A DNA stretch of 64,000 nucleotides from an uncultured Dehalococcoidia bacterium (GCA_958296105.1 OY282441.1:717800-781799), one strand, 5' to 3'; counted from the first letter of the stretch, positions 7,618 through 16,029 are shown. Made by a program: numbers and translations. Notes: generated by a model not told the origin, from the sequence alone.

Positions 7618-8013
7618 ATGTCTCTTGGCAGCTATCTGCGGCAGGTAAGGCATACTCGTCAACTCTCGCTCCGCGGTGTGCAGCGACTGGCAAAGGAACA
7701 GCGCCTAGGGGCAGAGTTGAGTAGCGGCTACCTCAGTATGCTGGAGCGAAACGAGGTCAAGGAGCCTTCTCCAAGGATCCTCTACACTCTCGCGTCAATC
7801 TACGAGGTCGACTACATCGATTTGATGCGGAGGGCGGGATACATTCCGAATGAGGCTGACATGGGAGGAGATCAGCCCGCGCGCGTTGCGTTCAGGGGCG
7901 CTTCGCAACTGTCCAAGGAGCAGCAGCAGCGTGTTCAGCGCATGATCGACTTCGAGCTAAGTGAATCCCGCAGGTCGAAGGGGCGTGGAAAAACAGAGGA
8001 CGCCGATGTCTAG
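7618..8013 (+). CDS. XRE-family transcriptional regulator
   Basis: The 131-residue protein starts SLGSYLRQVRHTRQLSLRGVQRLA and continues SSGYLSMLERNEVKEPSPRILYTLASIYEV, a standard Cro/CI-type helix-turn-helix (residues about 4-66). The C terminus is short and charged. GAGGAGG lies upstream of the ATG. The gene overlaps the start of the ImmA/IrrE-like protease gene (ATGTCTAG), the usual repressor/anti-repressor-protease pairing seen in mobile elements and defence loci. A perfect inverted repeat upstream is a likely operator. Confidence 0.85.
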   Translation: MSLGSYLRQVRHTRQLSLRGVQRLAKEQRLGAELSSGYLSMLERNEVKEPSPRILYTLASIYEVDYIDLMRRAGYIPNEADMGGDQPARVAFRGASQLSKEQQQRVQRMIDFELSESRRSKGRGKTEDADV

Positions 8014-8091
8014 AGTTACTGGCTTGGCGGAGAACGGGAGCAATCCACCAATATTCGTGGAAAAACAGAGGACGCCGATGTCTAGGGTTAC
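7984..8091 (+). repeat. Duplicated translation-initiation segment of the protease gene
   Basis: A 36-base sequence (7984-8019) containing a ribosome site (CAGAGGA), ATGTCTAG and the following codons recurs 72 bases later (8056-8091) with one mismatch. The offset is 24 codons, so both ATGs (8006 and 8078) are in the same frame and each has its own ribosome site. Confidence 0.8.
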
Positions 8092-8965
8092 GAACTCGGA
8101 CCGGCTTTCGATTAGGGATCAAGCCGAGCGCTTTCTCGACACACACGGGTTCTCCACTCCCCCTCTGCCTCCTGATCAGGCCCTCGAGGCGCGGAACCTG
8201 GAGGTCGTCCAACTCTCACTCGACGACATTCTGATCAAAGTCAATTTGCCTCCGGAAGAACATGAGAAGGTCCAAGCTATGCTCGACGCCAGAGAACGAA
8301 CGGTGGCGTTCAGGCGTGGCCTACCCGAGCAGAAGAAGAGGTGGGGGGCGCTTCACGAGGTGGCTCACGAGTTCATCCCTTGGCAGAGAGATATCCTCTA
8401 CTGCTGTCCATTGCTCTGGCTTCCGGCTCACGTACAAAGGCAGTTCGAGGCGGAGGCGGACGTGTTCGCTGCCGAGGCTTTCTTCTTCGGCCAACAGTTC
8501 CACAAGAAGGCATTTGTGGGTGACTTGAGCCTCGCCACAGCGATCGAGCTTGCTACCGATGTCTATGGAACCTCATTCCACGCGACATTCGCTCACTACG
8601 TCGAAGGAAGCCCCCTGCCGCGCTGCCTGCTCGTGTGGAAACCGAAAGACGAGGGCGGATCAGCGCGGCCCTCCGGGGAGCTAGAGCTGCACTACTACGT
8701 GAAGTCGAAGGGTTTCCTCGGGCATATCTCCCCAGGACAGATAGCGGACCCGGATGGGGCAGTGACCAAGCTGTTCAGAGACTCCAGCCCAGGGGTCATC
8801 AATCACGAGATGATATTCGCCGGTATGTCGGGGCAGGGCTACGTCGCGCAGGCTGAGTCGTTTTCGAACTCATACAACGTCTTCACGCTGATTTCTCAGC
8901 CAACCCGTAGGTCAACTCAACCAGTAGGGAGTCTCGATGCTTGCCGAACTCCAAGGCCGGCGTAA
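8006..8965 (+). CDS. ImmA/IrrE-type metallopeptidase
   Basis: The protein (319 residues from 8006, or 295 from 8078) carries the zinc-protease motif HEVAHEF at about residues 117-123 and EAEADVFAAEAFFFG downstream, supplying the third metal ligand. This is the ImmA/IrrE layout (DUF955). Such proteases cleave the XRE repressor encoded just upstream in response to a signal. Two equivalent starts exist because a 72-base segment with ribosome site and ATG is duplicated. The C-terminal 130 residues (LELHYYVKSKGFLGHISPG and following) are an additional domain I do not recognise, possibly for signal sensing. Confidence 0.8.
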   Translation: MSRVTGLAENGSNPPIFVEKQRTPMSRVTNSDRLSIRDQAERFLDTHGFSTPPLPPDQALEARNLEVVQLSLDDILIKVNLPPEEHEKVQAMLDARERTVAFRRGLPEQKKRWGALHEVAHEFIPWQRDILYCCPLLWLPAHVQRQFEAEADVFAAEAFFFGQQFHKKAFVGDLSLATAIELATDVYGTSFHATFAHYVEGSPLPRCLLVWKPKDEGGSARPSGELELHYYVKSKGFLGHISPGQIADPDGAVTKLFRDSSPGVINHEMIFAGMSGQGYVAQAESFSNSYNVFTLISQPTRRSTQPVGSLDACRTPRPA

Positions 8966-9044
8966 TGCTGGTGACGCAACTTGGCGTAAGTGTCCCCAGA
9001 CAATGCTACATCGAGGATACTTCCAGATGGGCGCCGCGAAGAGG

Positions 9045-9540
9045 CTATCTTCCGGAAACATGGGGATACCACCGAGCGCCTTTCCGGTTCTTCGCGAATC
9101 TGACGAACGAATTATCAGGAATGACCCTGTTCCTGCGTTTGTAAGCGTCATCAATCCAACGAGCCACCTCGTTCGGCGAATCACTCCAGTCATGCAAGTC
9201 GGCGAAGCCACACTTGACATTGTAGTAGAGGCGAGGCGGTATTGTGTGCGGATTATAACTGCTCTTACCAAAGGAAGGATGTGTCGGCAGGAAGATGCCA
9301 ACCAAGCCCGACCTCGAATTCGCTTCAGTGTCGCGTATACTGGCGGCGATCTCCCAGTCGATGTGCTTCCTTCTCCATGTATCACTGCCTATCAGCACCA
9401 CGGTTACTGTCGAGTCGCTCAGGTAATCATCACGGATTCGACGGCTGATCTCGTCTAATTTCGACCCTTTGGGGATGTCGTCTATCTTGACTGACCTCGA
9501 GTCCATGATGTCGTATAAGTCGGCGAAAAGCCTCTCGAAG
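9045..9540 (-). pseudogene. ThsB-like TIR domain (DUF1863 type), 5'-truncated at repeat junction
   Basis: The minus strand reads FERLFADLYDI, then RRIRDDYLSDSTVTVVLIGS, RRKHIDWEIAASIRD, RSGLVGIFLPTHPS and ADLHDWSDSPNEVARWIDDAYKRR. These blocks are typical of MTH538/DUF1863 TIR-like proteins, the family of Thoeris ThsB. The coding pattern runs unbroken to about 9540 and stops at the edge of the right-hand direct repeat, so the first beta strand and the first catalytic-pocket segment are missing. An internal ATG at 9506 would give 153 residues. It may be inactive, or use a start in foreign sequence. Confidence 0.7.
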
Positions 9541-9735
9541 GCGGATGGACGGCGAGGTGAAGGCGCGACGGTTCGGCGAGCTATTGGAAGCTCACGCGGG
9601 TCTGGATGCGCTCCTGCCGTCCAAGTAGGGCGAATCCAACGGACTGTGGGAGTGTGGGCGATCCGAACCGCATCCGCAAGCGACGTCGCGCTGTGGAAAG
9701 ATCAGTCGTCCAAGCTGCCGGGGAACTCGCCTGCG
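9541..9735 (+). repeat. Right copy of island-flanking direct repeat
   Basis: This is the colinear copy of 1601-1795. It contains a codon-perfect but headless 3' end of the P-loop/DRTGG gene (MDGEVKARRF to stop) and runs into the true 3' end of the VOC gene. Several differences from the left copy are at third codon positions or are conservative, suggesting that the copies came from related but not identical genomes. Confidence 0.85.
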
Positions 9736-10151
9736 AACAGGTCGCCGTCTTCGGGCCACTCGCCCTTCGGCACCTCGTAGTACGCCTCGATCTCGTTTCC
9801 GTCAGGATCGGAGAAGTAGACTCCGAGCGAGATGCCGTGATCGCCGACTTGGACGACAGGCACGTCGTTCTCCTTGATGACGGCGTAGAGCTTCTTGAGA
9901 TCCTCGAACGACTGCATCTCCCATGCGAAGTGGAACAGGCCCACTCTGCCATCCTCGGGGCCGGGCGCGTCCTCGCCGACGGGGACGAGCGCCAACTCGT
10001 GGGACATGCCGGTGTCCGCGCTCATGAAGGTCATCTCGCCGGGCCGCTTGTTCATTACCTCCAAGCCGAGAATGTCGGTGTAGAACCGCTCGGACTTCTC
10101 CAGATCTCTGACCCTGATGACCAGATGTCCCAACTGCTTGGGCGTTACCAT
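9702..10151 (-). CDS. VOC-superfamily protein (glyoxalase/extradiol dioxygenase fold)
   Basis: The protein has 149 residues with two beta-alpha-beta-beta-beta modules: QLGHLVIRVRDLEKSERFY at the start, then HELALVPV, VGLFHFAWEM and GISLGVYFSDPDGNEIEAY. Histidines at the start of modules and the GNEIEAYYE glutamate are the usual metal ligands. The closest functional relatives are catechol 2,3-dioxygenase-like proteins, but the substrate cannot be told. Its 3' 34 bases belong to the island direct repeat, so this gene marks the right border of the inserted DNA. Confidence 0.85.
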   Translation of the reverse strand: MVTPKQLGHLVIRVRDLEKSERFYTDILGLEVMNKRPGEMTFMSADTGMSHELALVPVGEDAPGPEDGRVGLFHFAWEMQSFEDLKKLYAVIKENDVPVVQVGDHGISLGVYFSDPDGNEIEAYYEVPKGEWPEDGDLFAGEFPGSLDD

Positions 10152-10256
10152 GACGGCCTCCTGTTTCCAGTGGTGTTCAAGTGAGTGTATATGCGATGCG
10201 GCGGTCGGTCAATGTCGAGATGGGCAGGGGCCTGTTTCAATTTTGTGGGTGGGGCG

Positions 10257-10827
10257 TCACTCTCACCCTAGACCTCTCACTTCAAGGGGGAGGGGATTTC
10301 ACCAACGCAGCACTCTACCCTCCAAGGAGAGGGGATTTCACCAACGCAGCACTCTACCCTCCAAGGAGAGGGGATTTCACCAACGCAGCACTCTACCTTC
10401 GAGGGACAGGGGGCTTCACTAACGCGCTGGGGGGGGCGTCACCCTCACCCTCACCCTCTCCCTCAAGGGAGAGGGGATTTCACCAACGCAGCACTCTACC
10501 TTCAAGGGGGAGGGGGCTTCACTAACGCGCTGGGGGTCGGGCGTCACTCACATTCTCCCTAGCACTCTCATTTCGAGGGAGAGGGGGCTTCACTAATGCG
10601 CTTCGGGTGGGACGTCACCCTCTCCCTCGCACTCTCTCTTCGAGGGAGAGGAGATTTCACCACCGCAAGCGCTCTACCTTCGAGGGAGAGGGGGCTTCAC
10701 TAACGCGCTGGGGATCGGACGTCACCCTCACCCTAACCCTCTCCCTTCGAGGGAGAGGGGACTTCCGTACCGCAGACATCCCACTTATAGGGATAGGGGG
10801 CTTCACTAACGCGACCAAGCTGATACA
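10257..10827 (+). repeat. Array of palindromic GAGGGAGAGGGG-type intergenic repeats
   Basis: About a dozen units of a purine-rich core (GGGAGAGGGG) alternate with two tails, TTTCACCAACGCAGCACTC and GCTTCACTAACGCGCTGGGG. Many are preceded by CACCCTCACCCTCTCCCT, so they fold as hairpins. Three adjacent units around 10283-10400 are exact 39-base tandem copies. The same core recurs singly at several other intergenic sites in the window. No gene is supported between 10152 and 10943. Spacers are not unique, so this is not CRISPR. Confidence 0.85.
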
Positions 10828-10943
10828 GCATCGCTAGACCGGTCTCTTTGCCGACTGTACAATGTCGAAAACCGTCTGGGGGAATGGCGGGCGGATGGCG
10901 AAGGGGTGGCGGCTAGGCTTCTAAACGCGGGGGCGACTGGGCT

Positions 10944-11570
10944 ATGAATCACGATGCGAGAATCAGGCTTGCACGGGCGGGCGACGTGGAAGCCATGCTG
11001 GACATCTACTCGCCGGTGGTTCGGGAGACGGCGATTTCGTTCGAGCTGACTCCTCCGACGCGAGACGAGTTCGCGGCGCGGCTCGAAAGCGCGCTGGAGC
11101 GGACGCCGTGGCTGGTGTGCGAAATCGGCGGCGAGGTGGCGGGCTACGCCTACGCCGGTCCGCTAAGGTCTCGGGAGGCGTACCAGTGGTCGGTCGAGGT
11201 TACGGTGTACGCGCATTCGGAGCATAGACGGCGCGGCGTTGGCAAGGCGGTTTACACCTCGCTGTTCGAGTGTCTGAAGGTGCAGGGCTACTGCAACGCC
11301 TACGCCGCGATTGCGCTGCCCAACTCCGCCAGTGTTGCGCTGCACGAGGGCTTGGGGTTCGAGTATATAGGGACGTATCGCAGTGTAGGATACAAGCTGG
11401 GGGCGTGGCGCGACGTGGGCTGGTGGCAGCGGGAGATACTGCCGCCAACGGACTCGCCGCGCGCGCCGGCTGCACTCGGGGCAGTGGTGGACAGTGGGCG
11501 TTTTCAGAGTGCGCTTCGGGCGGGGCTGAAGGAGCTGCGGCGGACGCCTGTCAAGATGGTCGGACGATGA
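10944..11570 (+). CDS. GNAT acetyltransferase, phosphinothricin acetyltransferase-like
   Basis: The 208-residue GNAT protein follows the PAT/Bar/YncA pattern: IRLARAGDVEAMLDIYSPVV at the start, the conserved YAYAGPLRSREAYQWSVEVTVY, the acetyl-CoA loop HRRRGVGKAVY (about residues 93-103), and ALHEGLGFEYIGTYRSVGYKLG at the end of the domain. Members N-acetylate phosphinothricin, methionine sulfoximine or similar amino acids. The last 35 residues are an extra tail. The gene is 15 bases upstream of the dehydrogenase gene and probably co-transcribed with it. Confidence 0.85.
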   Translation: MNHDARIRLARAGDVEAMLDIYSPVVRETAISFELTPPTRDEFAARLESALERTPWLVCEIGGEVAGYAYAGPLRSREAYQWSVEVTVYAHSEHRRRGVGKAVYTSLFECLKVQGYCNAYAAIALPNSASVALHEGLGFEYIGTYRSVGYKLGAWRDVGWWQREILPPTDSPRAPAALGAVVDSGRFQSALRAGLKELRRTPVKMVGR

Positions 11571-11585
11571 AATCGGAGGCGAGCG

Positions 11586-12542
11586 ATGCGCAAGGTGGCG
11601 GTTCTCGATGATTACCAAGCGGTGGCGCTGGAAATGGCGGATTGGGGGGCGCTCCCGTCCGACGTGTCGGTGGACGTGTTCGGGGATCATCTGTCGGACG
11701 AAGACGAGGTGGCGCGGCGGCTGGAGCCCTACTGTGCGGTGGTCGCCATGCGAGAGCGGACGCCCTTTCGCCGTTCGCTGATCGAGCGGCTGCCGAATCT
11801 GAAGCTGCTGGTGACTACGGGTATGCGCAACGCCTCGATAGACGTTGGGGCGGCGGCGGACAACGGGGTGACGGTGTGCGGAACGAATGGTCTGCCCTAC
11901 CCTACCGCCGAACTGACGTGGGCGCTGATTCTGGCGCTGGCGCGAAGGGTCGCCGCAGAAGACGCGGCGACGCGGCGGGGCGCGTGGCAGGTGACGGTGG
12001 GCGAAGGTCTTCAGGGCAAGACGCTGGGGGTGATGGGGCTTGGCAGGCTGGGTTCGCAGGTTGCGACCATCGGCAGGGCGTTCGGGATGAATCTCTCCGC
12101 GTGGAGCCAGAATCTGACTGAGGATCATGCGGCGCGGTTCGGGGCGAGGCTGGTTAGCAAGGAAGAGCTTCTGGCGAAGTCCGATTTCGTCACTATACAT
12201 CTCATCCTGAGCAGACGCACGCGCGGGATCATTGGCGCTCGTGAGCTTGCCTCGATGAAGCCGTCCGCGTACCTGATAAACACCTCGCGCGGGCCGATAG
12301 TGGATGAGGACGCGCTGATCGAGGCGCTGCGGTCGGGCAGGATCGCGGGCGCGGGGCTGGACGTGTTCGACATCGAGCCGCTGCCTATGGGCCACGCGCT
12401 GCGGTCCATGCCCAACACGGTTCTCACTCCGCACGTGGGTTACGTCACGGTGGAGACGTATCGGGTGTTCTACCAAGACGCGGTGGAAGATATCGCGGCG
12501 TTCCTCTCGGGGAGTCCGGTAAGGGTGCTGACGGTCCAATAA
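11586..12542 (+). CDS. D-2-hydroxyacid dehydrogenase (NAD-dependent)
   Basis: The 318-residue enzyme has the NAD-binding glycine motif VMGLGRLGSQVA (about 145-156). The catalytic triad positions of the family are present: arginine in INTSRGPIVDEDAL, glutamate in DVFDIEPLP and histidine in LTPHVGYVT. It reduces 2-keto acids to D-2-hydroxyacids or the reverse; the substrate (glyoxylate, hydroxypyruvate, phosphoglycerate) cannot be assigned. It follows the acetyltransferase gene closely and runs convergently towards an enolase-superfamily gene, with a tandem repeat array between them. Confidence 0.9.
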   Translation: MRKVAVLDDYQAVALEMADWGALPSDVSVDVFGDHLSDEDEVARRLEPYCAVVAMRERTPFRRSLIERLPNLKLLVTTGMRNASIDVGAAADNGVTVCGTNGLPYPTAELTWALILALARRVAAEDAATRRGAWQVTVGEGLQGKTLGVMGLGRLGSQVATIGRAFGMNLSAWSQNLTEDHAARFGARLVSKEELLAKSDFVTIHLILSRRTRGIIGARELASMKPSAYLINTSRGPIVDEDALIEALRSGRIAGAGLDVFDIEPLPMGHALRSMPNTVLTPHVGYVTVETYRVFYQDAVEDIAAFLSGSPVRVLTVQ

Positions 12543-12961
12543 GGGCGGGCGGCAGCGAGGGACGGACACGGCTCTAGTCGTCTCCGAAAAGACGACGCGC
12601 GCGCAGGTAGTCCACGTCCAGATCTGCGCAAAGCGAAGGCGCACACGGGACGATCAGGGCGACGCTGACGGTCTCCAAATCAGGGCGGGCGGCAGCGAGG
12701 GACGAACACGGCAAGAGTCGCCTCCGAAAAGACGACGCGCGCGAAAGTAGTCCACGTCCAGCTCTGCGCAAAGCCCGGGGGCGCACGGGACGATCAGGGC
12801 GACGATGACGGTCTCCAAATCAGTGCGGGTGTCCGCGAAGGACGGCCACGGCAAGAGTCGCCTCCGAAAAGACGACGCGCGCGCAAGTAGTCCACGTCCA
12901 GCTCTGCGCAAAGCCAAGGCGCGCATGGGACGATCAGGGCGACGCTGACGGTCTCCAAAAT
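12541..12961 (-). repeat. Three 140-bp tandem copies of the 3' end of the downstream enolase-superfamily gene
   Basis: Units start at 12541, 12681 and 12821 (140, 140 and 141 bases) and are degenerate copies of the terminal part of the gene at 13002-14177. Each still encodes a version of its C terminus on the minus strand, LCAELDVDYLRARRLFG against the real LGAELDMDYLRAHVVFGGE. Each carries a stop or frame damage before the next unit. There is no other gene between 12543 and 13001. Confidence 0.85.
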
Positions 12962-13001
12962 CAGGGCGGGCGTCAACGAAGGACGGCCACGGCTCTAGTC
13001 G

Positions 13002-14177
13002 CTACTCGCCTCCGAAGACGACGTGCGCGCGCAGGTAGTCCATGTCCAGCTCTGCGCCGAGTCCGGGCGTGTCCGGGACGATCAGGTCGCCGCTGACGAT
13101 CTCCAGTCCCGGCTGTATGAACGCGCCGTAGGCTCCGAGGTCGTAGCGGGAGGTCTCCAGCTTGTAGAAGTTGGGAGTGGTCATCATTACGTGGGCGCCG
13201 GCGAGGACGTTGATGGGGCCGCTGGCGTCGTGTGGGGATACGGGGATGTAGTACGCCTCGGCCATGGTGGATATCTTCTTTAGCTCGGTGATGCCGCCCG
13301 TCCATGTGACGTCCGGCATGATGAAGTCTGCCAAGCCGTTTTCGAGTATGGGGACGAACTCCCAGCGTGTGTGCAGACGCTCGCCCACGGATATCTTGAC
13401 GGAAATCTCGCTGCGCACCTGCTGAAGGGCGCGCCAGCCTTCGACTGGGACGGGCTCCTCGAACCAGTGTATATCGTGCGCCGCCAGCCGATTCGCCAGC
13501 TCGATTGCGGTGGGTACGTTGTACATGCCGTGAGCGTCTATGAGTATCTCGATGTCTGGGCCTATGGCGTCTCGCACCGCGCCGACTATCTCGTCCGCCG
13601 TGGCTATCCCCTCGCGGCTCAGCTGGCCGTCCATGAAGCCGTCGTTGCCGCCGGGGATGAAGCGCATCATCGGATCGAACTTGAACGCCTCGTATCCGGC
13701 GTCTATGATCTGGCGCGCGTCCGCTATGGCGTCTGGGACGGTGCGCGGCTCGGGCGGGTGGGTGTACAGGGCGATGCGGTCGCGCACGGGGCCGCCGAGC
13801 AGCTGGTATATGGGCAGTCCAAGCTCCTTGCCGCGTATGTCCCACAGGGCGATGTCTATGCCGCTGATGAGCGCGGTGGTCGCGCCCCGCGACCCCATGT
13901 AGGTGAACGTTCGGAATATCTTCTGCCACAGCCGCTCGAACTCGCTGGTGTTCTCGCCGGCGAGGAAGTCGCTGACCTGCGCGATCATGGAGGCGATGGC
14001 GCGGTTGGCGACCGGGCCGGGATAGGTGGTGACCTCTCCCCATCCGGTGATTCCTTCGTCGGTATCGACCTGCACCAGCACTAGCTGGCGGTCGTTCGTC
14101 ACCTGCCGCTGGTCTGCGCCTACGCGCATCTGCCAAGGGAAGCTGATTATCCAAGGGGTTACTTTGGTGATCTTCAT
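13002..14177 (-). CDS. Enolase-superfamily (mandelate racemase/muconate lactonizing) enzyme 1
   Basis: The 391-residue protein has the N-terminal capping domain (MKITKVTPWIISFPW, DEGITGWGE) and TIM barrel. Metal ligands appear as aspartate in ILIDAHG, glutamate in HWFEEPV and glutamate in SVGERLH, with PDVTWTGGI and SPHDASGP at later barrel strands. The KxK position reads AFKFDP. This points to an acid-sugar dehydratase, substrate unknown. The start at 14177 has GAGGAG upstream. Its 3' end has been copied three times in tandem downstream. It is transcribed divergently from the iron-sulfur protein gene. Confidence 0.85.
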   Translation of the reverse strand: MKITKVTPWIISFPWQMRVGADQRQVTNDRQLVLVQVDTDEGITGWGEVTTYPGPVANRAIASMIAQVSDFLAGENTSEFERLWQKIFRTFTYMGSRGATTALISGIDIALWDIRGKELGLPIYQLLGGPVRDRIALYTHPPEPRTVPDAIADARQIIDAGYEAFKFDPMMRFIPGGNDGFMDGQLSREGIATADEIVGAVRDAIGPDIEILIDAHGMYNVPTAIELANRLAAHDIHWFEEPVPVEGWRALQQVRSEISVKISVGERLHTRWEFVPILENGLADFIMPDVTWTGGITELKKISTMAEAYYIPVSPHDASGPINVLAGAHVMMTTPNFYKLETSRYDLGAYGAFIQPGLEIVSGDLIVPDTPGLGAELDMDYLRAHVVFGGE

Positions 14178-14522
14178 AGGGCGCTCCTCTGCTGCTGGGG
14201 TATGGACTCTTTCACTCTCGCTCCGCCTTCTCACGTCTGGGGAGATGGGGAAGAATGGCTGCGGCTGGTCTTCGTCTGGCTGGAATGCGCCCATCATACC
14301 AGCATGTGGGATGAAAGCGCGTCGGCGAGCCAAGTCTGGCGCGCTCCCAAACGGGCCGAGTGTGGCGGGTGTGTGGCAAATACTCACATATCGGGGATAA
14401 GCGAGCGTTCAGAAGCCTTTGCCTCTTTGGGGATTATCTGATACATTGCTCAACGGGTCAAAATGGTGGCTTGCCTTGTCTCAGCGCAGTGTGGAGCATC
14501 TCTCGCAAGGAGGGGAATAAGT

Positions 14523-15821
14523 ATGGCAATGAAGAAAGTGGCTCACGTGGTGGAGCGTCCGGGGAGGAAGTTCGGAGACGCGCCCGTCTCGATACCGGTG
14601 CCGGTGGATCTGCTCTCGACGCCCGGAATTCCCTCTCGTGAGAGGGACGTCTCGTTCTTCAGCAGGGAGTACCCGCTGGAGAACATGGCGCTGGAGGAGA
14701 GCGCGTCCGTGGAGTGGGCGCGGGTGGAGCGCGAGAGGTTTACGCCGGAGTCGATAGAGTTCTTCGACGAGCATCAGAAGCAGATGGAGCCGATCGTCGA
14801 GTGGGTGAGGGTGTCCGGAGAGCTGGAGCCGACGGGGACGCCGGACGGCGAGGACGTGACGGAGGCGATCCGACAGAAGGCGCGGGAGCTGGGCTACGGC
14901 GAGGTCGGGTTCACGAGAAACGACGCCCACTACGTCTACAACACGCGGAAGCCGCAGATGCGGAAGGACCTGCCCCACGCGATCTGTCTGGCGCTGGAGC
15001 AGGACTACCGCAAGACGCAGACGATCCCCAGCATGGAGGCGGAGGATACTCACTTCGGAACCTACTTCGACCAGGGTCCGCTGACGATGGAGCTGACCGC
15101 GTTCATCAGGTCTCTGGGGTACAACATCCAGGTATCGGGGCCGACGTGGCACTATGGGCCGATGATACCGCTGTTCGTGGCGGCGGGACTCGGTCAGCTG
15201 GGGGCGAACGGGCAGCTGCTGTCGCCGCACTTCGGCTCCCGAGCGCGGCTTCAGATCATCTACACGGACGCCAACGTGACGTATGACCAGCCGATAGACT
15301 ACGGCATCCACAAGTTCTGTCAGGAGTGCCAGGTCTGTGTCAACCGCTGCCCGGGGCGCGCGCTGATGCCGGACAAGGTCTGGTATCGAGGCATCGAGAA
15401 GAACAAGCTGGTGTTCAAGCGCTGCCGTCCGGTGATGGCGCGCTACGAGGGCTGCGGCGTGTGCATGAAGGTCTGCCCGATCCAGAAGTACGGCATGAAG
15501 CCGGTGATGGAACACTACGTGGAGACGGGCGGGATACTCGGCAAGGGCAGCGACAACCTCGAGGGCTACGAGCTTTCGGACAAGGGCTACTTCGGCCCCG
15601 GCAAGCTGCCCAGCTTCAAGCGGGAGTTCTTCGACATGCCGCACGGCAGGGCCGAGGACTGGCTGCTGATCGAGTTCAGGAACAAGTTGCTGGAGAACAA
15701 GGTGAAGAACGGCGAGGGCGAGAACGAAGATCTGCTGTGGGAGGACTTCCGCAGCAGGATGGAGGAGTCGCTGGAGGGCCGTGAGGTGTCGGCGGACATG
15801 GGAATGGACAGGGGCATCTAG
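14523..15821 (+). CDS. Reductive-dehalogenase-like iron-sulfur protein
   Basis: The 432-residue protein has two ferredoxin-type clusters: CQECQVCVNRCPG (cysteines about 266, 269, 272, 276) and C301 with CGVCMKVCP (311, 314, 318). Upstream is an RdhA/QueG-like region (AGLGQLGANGQLLSPHFGSR) expected to bind a corrinoid. There is no Tat signal and no transmembrane partner gene beside it, unlike respiratory dehalogenases, so it is probably a cytoplasmic, catabolic-type or still unknown corrinoid reductase. The start is the ATG at 14523 behind AGGAGG. Confidence 0.8.
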   Translation: MAMKKVAHVVERPGRKFGDAPVSIPVPVDLLSTPGIPSRERDVSFFSREYPLENMALEESASVEWARVERERFTPESIEFFDEHQKQMEPIVEWVRVSGELEPTGTPDGEDVTEAIRQKARELGYGEVGFTRNDAHYVYNTRKPQMRKDLPHAICLALEQDYRKTQTIPSMEAEDTHFGTYFDQGPLTMELTAFIRSLGYNIQVSGPTWHYGPMIPLFVAAGLGQLGANGQLLSPHFGSRARLQIIYTDANVTYDQPIDYGIHKFCQECQVCVNRCPGRALMPDKVWYRGIEKNKLVFKRCRPVMARYEGCGVCMKVCPIQKYGMKPVMEHYVETGGILGKGSDNLEGYELSDKGYFGPGKLPSFKREFFDMPHGRAEDWLLIEFRNKLLENKVKNGEGENEDLLWEDFRSRMEESLEGREVSADMGMDRGI

Positions 15822-16029
15822 AAGCCACGAGCCGGCGGCCGAAGTCACGAGCCGCCGCCACGTGACGGGCGGGCGCAAAGCTGCTTTCGAGGGGCTTTGC
15901 GCCTGTTTGGCTTCGGTGGAGGGGGGCGGCTTCTCTTCACGCCGACGCGGATGCGGTCATGCCTGTGTGTGATATGATGTTCGCACCGGTCGGACGGCGG
16001 CTCGCTGCTCAGCCTGCTTGGAGTTGGAG

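Noticed and set aside
10117-10525. Repetitive proline/serine or glycine-rich small proteins on the plus strand
   Set aside because: Their sequence is only the translated REP-like array and they lack ribosome sites.
10257-10827. CRISPR-like array
   Set aside because: The spacers between GGGAGAGGGG cores are themselves repeated and the units are palindromic intergenic elements; no cas genes are nearby.
11163-12644. Open frame of 493 codons on the minus strand opposite the acetyltransferase and dehydrogenase genes
   Set aside because: Arg/Pro/His-rich composition typical of antisense reading of GC-rich genes; the plus strand has two complete enzyme signatures.
13371-14084. Open frame of 237 codons antisense to enolase-superfamily gene 1
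   Set aside because: It mirrors a well-supported gene in GC-rich DNA, has no ribosome site and no recognisable domain; antisense open frames of this kind appear opposite most genes here.
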